In this document: in pieces, positions 35,229-44,516 of the stretch | Layout of the letters: each line of letters opens with the position of its first letter | Position numbering within the stretch: the stretch's first letter is position 1 | From: CAZXYS01 sp964645005 | GTDB lineage: Bacteria; Bacteroidota; Ignavibacteria; Kapaibacteriales; UBA2268 | Assembly (NCBI GenBank): GCA_964645005.1 | Contig: CAZXYS010000032.1 | Location: 1 to 47,950, forward strand | Direction of reading: 5' to 3' | DNA: 47,950 nucleotides | The notes under the pieces: generated by a model | What the model was told of the DNA's origin: nothing | Database searches by the model: none | The model's input: the letters and a program-made list of their open reading frames with translations, nothing else | Translations under genes and position numbers: made by a program

Positions 35229-36524
35229 TTAGCCGTTTTGGGACAGCTTCTTTGGTAATGAAAAATTGAAAATACTACCTTCGCCTTTTTTGCTGATTGC
35301 TTTTATACAGCCGCCGTTAAGGGCGACAAATTCCCTGCATAATGATAATCCCAACCCTGAGGTCACGGAATTTCCATTATACAGGTGATTATTCAATATC
35401 TTATCTATTTCCTCTTCGTTAAAGCCTTTCCCCGTATCTATCACCGAAATCTCGACCGTGTCCTCTAATTCCTCTGCTGTGATCTCAACTATGCCGTATT
35501 CAGGCGAATATTTTATTGCGTTCGAGATAAGATTTCTAAGCACCGTATTTATCATGTTTTTGTCGGCGAAGGCATGGATGCAATCTCTAATTTTGTTGAC
35601 CAATGTGATCTTCTTATTATTCGCCATGATATTGTGCAATTCTATACTCTTTTCGATCATCGAGCGTAGTTCGATTTCCGCCGGATTGCAATTGAATCCG
35701 CTTCCCTGTGTTTTCGCCCATTGAAAAAGATTGTCCAACAAATTAGACATCACAGCGGAAGCATTATAGATATGTTTATGGATATTATTAATATAATCAA
35801 TATCAAGTTGGGATGAGGACTCTATGAGATGCTCCGAATACAGAAGCAGCGCCTGCAGCGGATTTTTAAGATCGTGAGAAATAATCGACATGCAGCTTTC
35901 CTTGCATGAAATGTAACTTTGAACGTCATTGTTTAATTTGAACAATTTATTCAAAATCTCCTCTAATCTTTCCTGCGGGCTTTGCTTAACATCATTATAG
36001 TAATAATTCTTTAAGTAATTGATATTTCCGTTGTTTAATTTCATATCGAAATTTTTGAGAGAAATCTTTATCTTGGCGCATAGATTCTCAATTTCAAGCT
36101 CAAGATTTTTCTTATCGGTGATGTCCTTCCCGATAAGAATAAGCTCGATCGGAATACCCGAATCATCGCCTATCTTTAGCAGATCGATCAGAATATACCT
36201 TGATCCTCCTGTTTTGGTAACTATGGATAATTCCTGACCATAGACAGAGTTTCTACCGTATAATATCTCATGCATTTGAATCTTTCTTATTCCGCTGAGG
36301 GAAAAAATCTCTTCGAATGATTCTCCCTGCAATTCGCTCGAGGAATATCCCGAAACAATTTCAAATGCCCGATTGACAAACTTTATCCTTCCGCTTCGGT
36401 CAATAATGGAAAATAGAAAAGTAGGACTTGCCATTATTTTTTTGAAATATGTAACCGTCCCTGGTTGAAACTCGCCCATTTTAAATTCCATAACCGTGTC
36501 AAAATCGTAATTCCTATTGCTCAT
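35229..36524 (-). CDS. Soluble PAS histidine kinase
   Basis: A 431-residue cytoplasmic kinase with no membrane span. A PAS domain (about 30-150, DRSGRIKFVNRAFEIVSGYS) and a coiled helical linker (150-210) precede the His box SIISHDLKNPLQALL, where the His is the phospho-acceptor. The HATPase part has NLISNAIKYSP (N box), VIDTGKGF (G1) and SGLGLSLCREF (G2). It has no receiver domain of its own. GGAAGG lies just before the start codon. Its place in the che run suggests a link with CheY or the receivers upstream. Confidence 0.9.
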   Translation of the reverse strand: MSNRNYDFDTVMEFKMGEFQPGTVTYFKKIMASPTFLFSIIDRSGRIKFVNRAFEIVSGYSSSELQGESFEEIFSLSGIRKIQMHEILYGRNSVYGQELSIVTKTGGSRYILIDLLKIGDDSGIPIELILIGKDITDKKNLELEIENLCAKIKISLKNFDMKLNNGNINYLKNYYYNDVKQSPQERLEEILNKLFKLNNDVQSYISCKESCMSIISHDLKNPLQALLLYSEHLIESSSQLDIDYINNIHKHIYNASAVMSNLLDNLFQWAKTQGSGFNCNPAEIELRSMIEKSIELHNIMANNKKITLVNKIRDCIHAFADKNMINTVLRNLISNAIKYSPEYGIVEITAEELEDTVEISVIDTGKGFNEEEIDKILNNHLYNGNSVTSGLGLSLCREFVALNGGCIKAISKKGEGSIFNFSLPKKLSQNG

Positions 36525-36562
36525 AACTTACCTTCCTTTAAAATCAATCGGGCATTTATTAA

Positions 36563-37075
36563 TTATACTGTCGCTGCCGCCGACTCAAAAATGCTGTCCT
36601 TTTCTTCTTCAGTTAGCAATTTCCTCAGATCCAGAAGCGATACCAACTGATCGTCAAGTTTCGCTATGGAAGTAAGATATTCCGTGTTAATCCCTGCCGT
36701 TACCGATGGCGGCGGCTCGGTAATGTTCTTGTCTATTCTCAATACTTCAATCACTCTGTCCACGATGAATCCGATGATCTTCGACTCGATTTCCACTACT
36801 ATTATCCGCGTTTCCTTGTCATATTCCTTTGCCGGAAGGTTCATCCTTAATCGCAGGTCGATCACGGGGATTACTCTTCCCCGCAGATTTATTACGCCCT
36901 TCACATGTTCCGGCAGATTCGGGACTTTGGTAATGTTTACCATCCTGTTGATTTCCTGCACATAGAGAATCTCTACGCCGTAAACTTCATCTCCGAGAAT
37001 AAAGCTCACAAGCTGCAGCAGATCTTCATTTGATGTTCCCTGATTTATATTTTCGAATTTTTTATCATCAGACAT
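36563..37075 (-). CDS. cheW: Chemotaxis adaptor CheW
   Basis: A 170-residue protein, the double-barrel adaptor joining receptor and CheA. Recognisable are QLVSFILGDEVYGVEI, HVKGVINLRGRVIPVIDLR (the strand pair that contacts the receptor) and GFIVDRVIEVLRI. It has an AAGGAG Shine-Dalgarno. A terminator separates it from the receptor gene upstream, so it may have its own promoter. Confidence 0.95.
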   Translation of the reverse strand: MSDDKKFENINQGTSNEDLLQLVSFILGDEVYGVEILYVQEINRMVNITKVPNLPEHVKGVINLRGRVIPVIDLRLRMNLPAKEYDKETRIIVVEIESKIIGFIVDRVIEVLRIDKNITEPPPSVTAGINTEYLTSIAKLDDQLVSLLDLRKLLTEEEKDSIFESAAATV

Positions 37076-37104
37076 TTTAATTCTCCTTATTATTTAATAA
37101 AAAT

Positions 37105-37134
37105 TGCGGCGCAAGGATCTAAACTCACGCCGCA
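37105..37134 (-). terminator. Terminator after the chemoreceptor gene
   Basis: TGCGGCG (37105-37111) pairs with CGCCGCA (37128-37134); on the minus strand the hairpin is followed by ATTTTTATT. It lies 10 bases after the receptor stop codon and before cheW. Confidence 0.7.
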
Positions 37135-37144
37135 TTATATATGA

Positions 37145-40100
37145 TCATTGCTCAGTTACCCCGAGTAGTTCTTCTTTTTGAGAATCATCTAATGATCCGT
37201 TATCGTCTTTGTAATTGCCGGAATGTCCATTACCGTCGTTCTTTCCGGCATAACCGCTGTTGTTGAAGCCTTGCGCGTTGGAGGCATTTACGACGAACTT
37301 CTTAAGCGCCTTAAGCAGATTTCTCGTGAGTTCCGTCATATCTTCGGTAGCTTCGGCGACTTCGGTTACCTGGCGTGTGCTGTCGGATGCCACCTTGGAT
37401 ATGGATTCGACTGATTTAGAGATCTGCTCGCTCGTTGTTGATTGCTCTTCGCTGGCGGTGGCTATCTGGGTGATCATTTCCATGACCTCTTCCGAGCTCG
37501 CCAGCACCGATTCGAGCGATTTGCCTGCCTTATCAGCAAGTTCTATTCCATTGGTCACCTCGTCATTTCCTTTGTTCATCCCTTCGACAGCGCCCTGAAC
37601 TTCGCTCTGGATATCCTTGATCATCTGGGCTATTTTCTTGGTAGCTTCGGTAGTTCTCTCTGCGAGCTTCCTGACTTCGTCGGCTACCACTGCGAAGCCG
37701 CGCCCCTGATCGCCTGCTCTTGCCGCTTCGATTGCCGCATTAAGAGCAAGCAAGTTCGTCTGATCGGCGATATCGTCGATAACAGAGATAATCTCCCCAA
37801 TCTGCTGGCTTGATTCGCCCAGCTTATTGATATTCTCTGAGGACTTGCTGACCACATTGGCTATATCGCGCATTTTGGTGACGGTCTGGTTGACCACTTC
37901 ACCGCCGTCTTTGGCAATAGAGCCGTTCTTCTCGGCAATATTAGCCGCTTTGCCTGAATTTTCGGCGTTCTCGTTGATGGTACGCGCCATCTCTTCGACT
38001 GCCGAGGCAACTTCTTCGGATTGCGAACTCTGTTCCTGAGATGAAGAAGCCAGCACATTTGAGTTGGAAGAGATTTGCTCTGATGAAGTAGCAACCGTCT
38101 CAGATGCCTGAACCACATTGGCAATAACCTGTTCAAGGGAATCACCCAATTTGTTAATATCAGCTTTGAATTTATCAAATTCGCCTTTGTAATTGCCTTC
38201 CATGCGGGCGCGAAGGTCGCCATCAGCAAGCACTGATAACACTCTGCCTGCTTCGTTCAGAGGATCGATAACACTGTCAAGGGTATTATTTATTCCCTCG
38301 ACAATAATTTTATATTCACCATTATGTTTTGAAGCGTCGGTCCTGGTATCGAGAATACCTTCCGCAGCATCATATGCAAGTGTTTTTACATCTGATACTA
38401 ATTGTTGCAGATTGTTTCTGATTGAGTTTATCGAGTTTGTCAGCACTATTTGTTTGCCCGGCAGAACCCGCATTTCGGTGCTTAGATCGCCGTCTGCATA
38501 ATTTTTCAAAATATCTAATCCCTCAATTACAGGATTTATAACTGTGTCAAGTGCCTGATTTATTCCCGTAACTAATTCGGAATACGCCCCGGAAACTTTT
38601 GTATGGTCACACCTGGCTTCAATATCTCCGGCTTTCTGTTCATCAATGGTCTTGCCTAATTCGTTTGCAAGTGTATTTAGAGATTCTATGCAAACATTAA
38701 GATTATTCTTGATTTCATTGAAATCACCTTTATATTCCTCTTCTATCTTTGGAGGAATGTCGCCTTTGGAGATCCTGTCAACATATTCAGCTGCTACATT
38801 CAAAGGACCTATGACATTATCCAGCGTCTGGTTTACTCCTTGAATGATATCTTTAAAATTACCGCCATGTTTGGAGGCATCCGCTCTTGTATCCAATTTA
38901 CCATCTGCTGCAGCTTCGGAGAGCATCTTGGAATCTTGAACAAGTGCGTTAATTGAATCTCTTGTCTTGCAAATCGCTCCAATTATCTTCTCAAAAGTTT
39001 CCTTTTGCTCTTTGGTATCCTCATCTGCTTCATTAGCTTCCAGATTAATATTCAAATCACCTTCGGCTATTTTGCCAAGTCCATTGACCAGTTTTTCAGC
39101 TTCATTGGAATTATATTCAGCTATCTTCTCCTGTTTTCTCATCTGGTTCTTGATATCCGTCTGATCCATCACTACTTCAAATGCACCTATAGGATTGCCG
39201 TCTTCATCTCGGATCGGAATACCTGAATACTTGATCTCCAAATCAACATTCGGGGCTGGATGAGCATCTGTTTCTGATTCTGCGACATTGTTTGTTTGAA
39301 TTGCTTTGTTACAGGCACAATTACTTGTTTTACAATCAGAGGTATTAAAGAAATCATAGCACTTAGTGCCTTCGGTTTCTTTTCCTGTCTTGCCGCCTAC
39401 TTTCGCTCCGGTATCATTAAGATATTGAATATTGAAATCTTTATCTATAGCCATCGCCGGAATTGGCATATTGTCTAATAATCCCACAACAGCGTCTAAT
39501 GTATTATTGACACCCTTAATGATTCTCTGGAAGTCGCCGCCATGTTTGGAATCGTCTGCTCTTGTTCTTAGTTTTCCGGATTTGCCTGCTTCCGAGAGCA
39601 TATTTGCATCCGCTACAAGAGCGTTCACTGCACCAATGCATACATTAAGATTATTCTTGATTTCATTGAAGTCACCCGTGTATTCTTCAGTTATCTCTGG
39701 TGGGATGTCGCCTTTGGATATCCTGTCAACATATTCTGCTGCCATATTCAAAGGACCTATGACATTATCCAGCGTCTGGTTCACTCCTTGAATGATATCT
39801 TTAAAATCACCGCCATGTTTGGAGGCATCCGCTCTTGCATCCAATTTACCATTTGCTGCAGCTTCGGAAAGCATCCTCGAATCCTCCACAAGATAATTAA
39901 TTGCATCAATGCAAACATTAAGATTATTCTTGATTTCATTGAAATCACCTTTATATTCCTCTTNNNNNNNNNNNNNNNNNNNNNNNNNNNNNNNNNNNNN
40001 NNNNNNNNNNNNNNNNNNNNNNNNNNNNNNNNNNNNNNNNNNNNNNNNNNNNNNNNNNNNNNNCTATCTTTGGAGGAATGTCGCCTTTGGAGATCCTGTC

Positions 40101-41270
40101 AACATATTCTGCCGTCAGGTTCAATGGCGCTACAAAGGCATCAATTACCTCATTCATTCCTTTTGTTATATCCCTGAATTCAAAATTAACTTTTTCCACT
40201 TCGGCACGCTTGTCGAGCTTGCCTTCTTTTACTGCATTTATAAGATTATTCGTTTGCTCAGTGAGTGAATCGATGATACTCTTGATATTTTTCGCAAAGA
40301 AAAGGTATATCAACACTGAAATAATTACCACTGCTAACCCCGCAATTATCATTATCGACTGCAATGCCGCGCTGGCTGCGAAGACCTCTTCTTCTATGGC
40401 GCCGGCTACTACGAGCCAGTCAAGCTGATCCACAAAGCCGTAATAAGCGATTTTATGCTGGGTTTCGCCGTTGGCATTCCAGAGATAATTCATTTTCCCA
40501 TCTTTTTCCTGAATCATGGTCTTCATGAAGTAATTTCCATCAGCGTCCTGCAATTCTTTGGCGCTTGTTCCTATCAGGTCTTCATTTTTAGGATGGAAAA
40601 TGAATTTGCCGTCTTTGTCAGTTATATAGACATATCCTGATTCGCCTATCTCTATAGCAGCCAGCTTATCCCATACATCTTCAATGCGGAATAAATCATT
40701 GAATTCCGATTTATAAGCGCTGGCACTGATTATCCAGTCCCATGGCTCAAAATAATCCATATACAGCGCCTTGGGTCTTTTCTTTGTCTCGCCCGGATTT
40801 TTCCACATGTATTCGAGATATCCGCTCTTGCGGCTCATCTGCTTTTGGATGAACTCATGTTTCGCTGCGGATACGCCTACATTTTGCTTTTTGGGATGAT
40901 GTTTGAACACCCCCTGTGAATTAATAACATAAATATACCCGGAATTTCCGATCTTCTGGGCTTCAAGCACTTCTCTAGCTTTGGCTTTTGCTTCTGATTC
41001 GGACAGCTCGCCTTTGGTATATTGTTCGTAATAATGAGCCGCAATCTCTTTGTTCTTTTCCGCCACAGAGCGAAGGTTCCCTTTAATGGCGGAACTCAGG
41101 CTGCTCTGAATAATATTAATGGAATTTTCCTTGGAATCGGTCAATGTCTTATCGACATTTTGCTCCAGTTCGCTGTTCATTTTGAAATAAATCACCAGAC
41201 TTGCAGCAATAAATACTACAATCAAGCCTACGAAGCTGAATAATACTTTGTCCTTTAATTTAACACTCAT
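37145..41270 (-). CDS. Chemoreceptor: Cache, poly-HAMP, Cys-rich PAS, MCP signalling domain (assembly gap)
   Basis: One gene split by 100 Ns at 39964-40063. If the Ns stand for nothing, the joined frame is intact and encodes 1341 residues. Order (joined numbering): transmembrane helix ~10-30; two Cache-like units (GYIYVINSQGVFKHHP, GYVYITDKDGKFIFHP); second transmembrane helix ~305-330; HAMP-like modules repeating EYVDRISKGDIPP and GDFNEIKNNLNVCI; a PAS domain ~570-685 with C604, C613, C618, C620; more HAMP-like modules; then the methylated helical bundle with the tip IADQTNLLALNAAIEAARAG. The C-terminal tail lacks the NWETF-type CheR/CheB docking peptide. AAGGAG precedes the start. It is 28 bases from the porin gene. 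Confidence 0.9.
38802..38928. repeat. Near-identical repeat inside the chemoreceptor gene (copy 1)
   Basis: About 127 bases matching 39750-39876 with about five mismatches, encoding the module 'SEAAxxGKLDxRADASKHGG ... DNVIGPLN'. The two copies are 948 bases apart. Shorter matches occur in the other HAMP-like modules. Confidence 0.85.
39750..39876. repeat. Near-identical repeat inside the chemoreceptor gene (copy 2)
   Basis: Partner of 38802-38928. It lies under 100 bases from the assembly gap and probably contributed to it. Confidence 0.85.
39964..40063. other. Assembly gap (100 N)
   Basis: Exactly 100 Ns, the usual placeholder for a gap of unknown size. The left flank ends TATATTCCTCTT and the right flank begins CTATCTTTGGAGGAATGTCG; joined they reproduce an intact copy at about 38730-38762 in the same gene, without loss or overlap. 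Confidence 0.98.
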
Positions 41271-41298
41271 CTGTCTCTCCTTATAAAGTGTACAAAAT

Positions 41299-42447
41299 TT
41301 AGAATTTATAATAAGTTACAAACATCAGTCTCAGATTGTCACCTGCTTCTTTATCCATGTACGAGGTCTTTAAATATTCCCCTTCGAGCATAAATGTCAC
41401 CGATTTGGCAATGTTATATGAAACATTCCCAAACAGCCATTCATTCTTTGTGCGCATGCCTTCCGTTAAATCATCATTATCGGGATCGTCAAAACCGCCG
41501 CCGACAGTCGCAGCCCAAGAATCGGAAAAATTGTACTTCACATGCGCCCAGCCGCCTTTCGAGGCAAGATTGGTAACGGATGAAGAATCATTTATAAATC
41601 CCCGAAAAACGCCCCCGAAAAAGCTGTTAAGATTCTCGCCGTAAAATCCGCGGGCTATCAGCTCGAATTTGCCAATTTTGACTTTTGCGTCGGCATTCAT
41701 TGAATAGCTGTTTTCCTCATGGATGGCGCCTGAAAGGTCGCTGATATCTTCCCTGCCGTAATGCCCTGATACGGAAAATGTCACAGGATCCGCATCCAGC
41801 CACACTCGTCCCATGAACCAGGGCATACCTGTGATTTCACCGTCGAGCACGGGATCAAAACTGCCTCCTTCGAAGTTATCATATTTAACATTACCGGCTA
41901 TAGGTCTGTTGACGCTCACAGCAAATTTGACCGGCTCAGGATTGACAGTAAATTTTATCTGTGGATATCTCATCCACAGATTACCTTTCCCAGCGCCTAC
42001 AACAAAGCTGGTCGTATTCGGGAATGGACCCGCTATCAAAGCCCAATCCTGCCCGATACGCAATTGTATTTCAGGATAGATCAGTTCCACCCATGCATGC
42101 CGCAGTCTTGGCAGGGGGTGTCTGGCGGCGGTACCTGAATTAGGAAATCCCCCCGCGAAATCAAGTTCTATCAGCCCGTTGATCTTGCCCTTTTTTCCTG
42201 CTTTAGGTCCGTCCAGCTTCATGCCCAATCGCGTATGGCGGGCATTCATAGAAAAAACATCATTGGCATCCTGATCTGCGTTCGATGGAACGAATAGAAG
42301 CCAATCTCCCTGAGCGACTTTTGTCTGATCGTAAAATGTCTCAAATTTGACGAATCCGTAGAATGTCATGTCGAATTTGTTATCTTCAGCCAGAGAAATA
42401 TGACTGAACATTAGTAGTGATAAAAATACAGTAGTTAAGGTCTTCAT
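41299..42447 (-). CDS. Outer-membrane porin-like beta-barrel protein
   Basis: A 382-residue protein starting at the ATG at 42447 (GGAG 6 bases ahead); a frame-extending ATG 33 bases earlier has no Shine-Dalgarno. Signal peptide MKTLTTVFLSLLMFSHISLA, then alternating-residue beta strands ending in an aromatic C terminus (VTYYKF), the outer-membrane barrel signal. Segments such as FYGFVKFETFYDQT and LRHAWVELIYPEIQLRIGQDW recall DcaP-like/TonB-independent porins. It is downstream of a lone receiver and upstream of the chemoreceptor, so it may bring in the ligand that the receptor senses (inference). Substrate unknown. Confidence 0.8.
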   Translation of the reverse strand: MKTLTTVFLSLLMFSHISLAEDNKFDMTFYGFVKFETFYDQTKVAQGDWLLFVPSNADQDANDVFSMNARHTRLGMKLDGPKAGKKGKINGLIELDFAGGFPNSGTAARHPLPRLRHAWVELIYPEIQLRIGQDWALIAGPFPNTTSFVVGAGKGNLWMRYPQIKFTVNPEPVKFAVSVNRPIAGNVKYDNFEGGSFDPVLDGEITGMPWFMGRVWLDADPVTFSVSGHYGREDISDLSGAIHEENSYSMNADAKVKIGKFELIARGFYGENLNSFFGGVFRGFINDSSSVTNLASKGGWAHVKYNFSDSWAATVGGGFDDPDNDDLTEGMRTKNEWLFGNVSYNIAKSVTFMLEGEYLKTSYMDKEAGDNLRLMFVTYYKF

Positions 42448-42482
42448 ATTATACTCCATTCCTATAGTTATTCTGCGCAACT

Positions 42483-42866
42483 CTATTCGGTTTCACCGCG
42501 ATTACAATTAATTTCCCTGTTTATGTGTATCAGTTTTTTCATTAGGTTATCCCATTCGACCGGCTTGATGAACAGGTCGAAAGCGCCGTTCACCATTGCC
42601 TCGCTATATATTCTCTCGTGGATGTATGCCGTGTAAATGATTACATATCCCCTTCCGTTCAACTGTTTTATCAGCTTAAGAACTTCCACGCCGTTCATGT
42701 TTGGCATTTTGTAATCGGTTATGATCACATCGTAGTTGTTTTTCATATACTCATCGATGCCTTCCGTCGGTTCGAGGAAAGCCCTGCATTCGTAGCCATA
42801 TAGTTGCAGCGCGTTATTAAGCATGTTCAAGCAATCCTGATCGTCATCTATCAATAAAATCTTCAT
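42483..42866 (-). CDS. Stand-alone receiver-domain response regulator
   Basis: A 127-residue CheY-like receiver: acidic cluster D7-D9, phospho-acceptor D51 (VIITDYKMPNMNG), and FIKPVEW with the conserved Lys. There is no output domain. It is preceded by a sigma-54-like promoter. Its partner kinase is probably one of the two histidine kinases in the region, but that cannot be read from the sequence. Confidence 0.92.
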   Translation of the reverse strand: MKILLIDDDQDCLNMLNNALQLYGYECRAFLEPTEGIDEYMKNNYDVIITDYKMPNMNGVEVLKLIKQLNGRGYVIIYTAYIHERIYSEAMVNGAFDLFIKPVEWDNLMKKLIHINREINCNRGETE

Positions 42867-42914
42867 TAATCATCTTTGTCTGAGAAATTTTTACGAATAC
42901 TTTCGCTTAGACTA

Positions 42915-42931
42915 TACAAGTGATATGCCGA
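42915..42931 (-). promoter_or_regulatory. Sigma-54 (-24/-12) promoter-like site
   Basis: Minus-strand TCGGCATATCACTTGTA: GG then 10 bases then GT, close to TTGGCAC-N5-TTGCA, with TTGTA in place of TTGCA. It lies about 50 bases upstream of the receiver start codon, downstream of the activator gene. Confidence 0.5.
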
Positions 42932-43004
42932 TTATTTCGGATGGCTGATAAAATCTACAATTAGATGGAATTGTTATAGTTAATTATATGGCGTGTTGTA
43001 AGCG

Positions 43005-43066
43005 CAGTTGTTCAATTTTTTGACAACTGTTCAGTTTCTGACAGGCAATTTTTGAATTTGTTCAAA
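43005..43066. promoter_or_regulatory. Inverted-repeat cluster, possible enhancer (UAS) for the sigma-54 activator
   Basis: CAGTTGT-N11-ACAACTG (43005-43029), then CTGT-N10-ACAG (43027-43044), then TTTGAA-N4-TTCAAA (43051-43066). They lie roughly 80-150 bases upstream of the -24/-12-like site, the usual distance for NtrC-family binding. Confidence 0.45.
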
Positions 43067-43070
43067 TTTT

Positions 43071-44516
43071 TTACAATTTTTTTAGTTTATTATGAAGCGT
43101 TCCCCTCGAGATACCCAGATATTGGGCTGCCTTAGTCTGATTACCTTTAAATTTTTCGAGAGCTTTTTTGATAATAGCAGTTTCAATTTCGTTCAAATTA
43201 AGCTTTTCATCCGGCAGTTCGAAAGTGTCCGGTTTTAATATGAAATTATCCTTACTGGACAGGCTGCTTTGATCCAAATCAAGTATTTTCAGGTGATCCC
43301 CGCGCAGTTCGATCTCGTCATAAAGCAGGACTATCCTGTCTAGGATGTTTCTCAATTCGCGGATATTGCCGTACCATTCATACTCTTTGAGTATCTCCAC
43401 GGCTTTTTCGGAAATAATTCTGAACTGCTTATTCCTCTTTTCGGCAAAATCCAGCAGGAACATCTGCGCCAGCGAAGGAATAGCCTCTTTTCGTTCGCGC
43501 AGCGGCGGCAGATAGATGCTGCCGGTGTTCAGCCGGTAGTAGAGATCGCTGCGGAATCTGCCCTGATCCACTAACTCTTTTAAATTCTTATTGGTTGCCG
43601 TAATGATCCTCACATCAACGGATATGCTCTTCTGTCCGCCGACACGATAGAAGCTCCTGTCCTGGATCATGCGCAATAGCTTCGGCTGCATATCCAGCGG
43701 CAGTTCGCCGATTTCGTCCAGGAAAAGCGTTCCGCCTTCCGCCATTTCCATCTTACCCTTCATGCCTTTCTGCCGCGAACCAGTGTAAGCGCCGCCCTCG
43801 TAGCCGAAAAGTTCGCTTTCGAATAGTCCGGCGGATATCGCTGAGCAATTTATTGAAACGAGCGGTCTGTTTTCATTTTTAGTTCCGTAATGGACAAGAT
43901 TTGCGACCAGTTCCTTACCGGTGCCGCTTTCGCCTTCGATAAGTACCGGCATATCTCTGTGTTCGTGCAATTTTAGAGCTACGGAAACAGCTTCCTTCAT
44001 CTTATCCGAGAATATCCCGAATTTATATTTCCCGGCAAGATATATGAATGCGCCGTTTTCAAGCACATTTTCAGCATTGTATTTACTTTCTTTATCACTC
44101 TGAATATAGTCTGCGTCTTGCGCTGCCGATTTTATCTTCCGCTGCAATTCTTCTTTTTCGCTGATCCGGCTTATAATTTTATGCAATTCATAAACATCGA
44201 TCGGTTTGTAGAGATAATCCAGAGCGCCGTCTTTCAATGCCTGAACCGCTGATTCCAGCTCCGCATATCCTGTAAACAGCACTACATTGGCTTTTTTCCC
44301 TTCGGGTTGCGCCTTTATTTCAGACAAGAGCTTATTTCCCGACATCATCGGCATTCTTATATCTGACAGTATTAACTGAAATGATTGCTCTCTGAATTTC
44401 TCGAGAGCTTCCTCGCCGTTAGTGCATTGGACAACTTCGTGCCCGAGCAGCCCTTCCAGATAATCCACCATTACCTGCCTGCTTGATTTATCGTCATCAG
44501 CTATCAGTATTCTCAT
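43071..44516 (-). CDS. Sigma-54-dependent response regulator (NtrC family)
   Basis: A 481-residue activator: receiver (1-120, phospho-acceptor D52 in LILSDIRMP); AAA+ domain ~165-400 with Walker A GESGTGKE (195-202), Walker B GGTLFLDEIG (261-270), the sigma-54 contact loop GAYTGS (242-247, normally GAFTGA) and the arginine region FRSDLYYRL; and a Fis-type helix-turn-helix at the end (NQTKAAQYLGISRGTLHNKL). It should open sigma-54 promoters after phosphorylation. Its start lies 20 bases inside the end of the kinase gene upstream, so the two are translationally coupled and almost surely a pair. Confidence 0.95.
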   Translation of the reverse strand: MRILIADDDKSSRQVMVDYLEGLLGHEVVQCTNGEEALEKFREQSFQLILSDIRMPMMSGNKLLSEIKAQPEGKKANVVLFTGYAELESAVQALKDGALDYLYKPIDVYELHKIISRISEKEELQRKIKSAAQDADYIQSDKESKYNAENVLENGAFIYLAGKYKFGIFSDKMKEAVSVALKLHEHRDMPVLIEGESGTGKELVANLVHYGTKNENRPLVSINCSAISAGLFESELFGYEGGAYTGSRQKGMKGKMEMAEGGTLFLDEIGELPLDMQPKLLRMIQDRSFYRVGGQKSISVDVRIITATNKNLKELVDQGRFRSDLYYRLNTGSIYLPPLRERKEAIPSLAQMFLLDFAEKRNKQFRIISEKAVEILKEYEWYGNIRELRNILDRIVLLYDEIELRGDHLKILDLDQSSLSSKDNFILKPDTFELPDEKLNLNEIETAIIKKALEKFKGNQTKAAQYLGISRGTLHNKLKKL

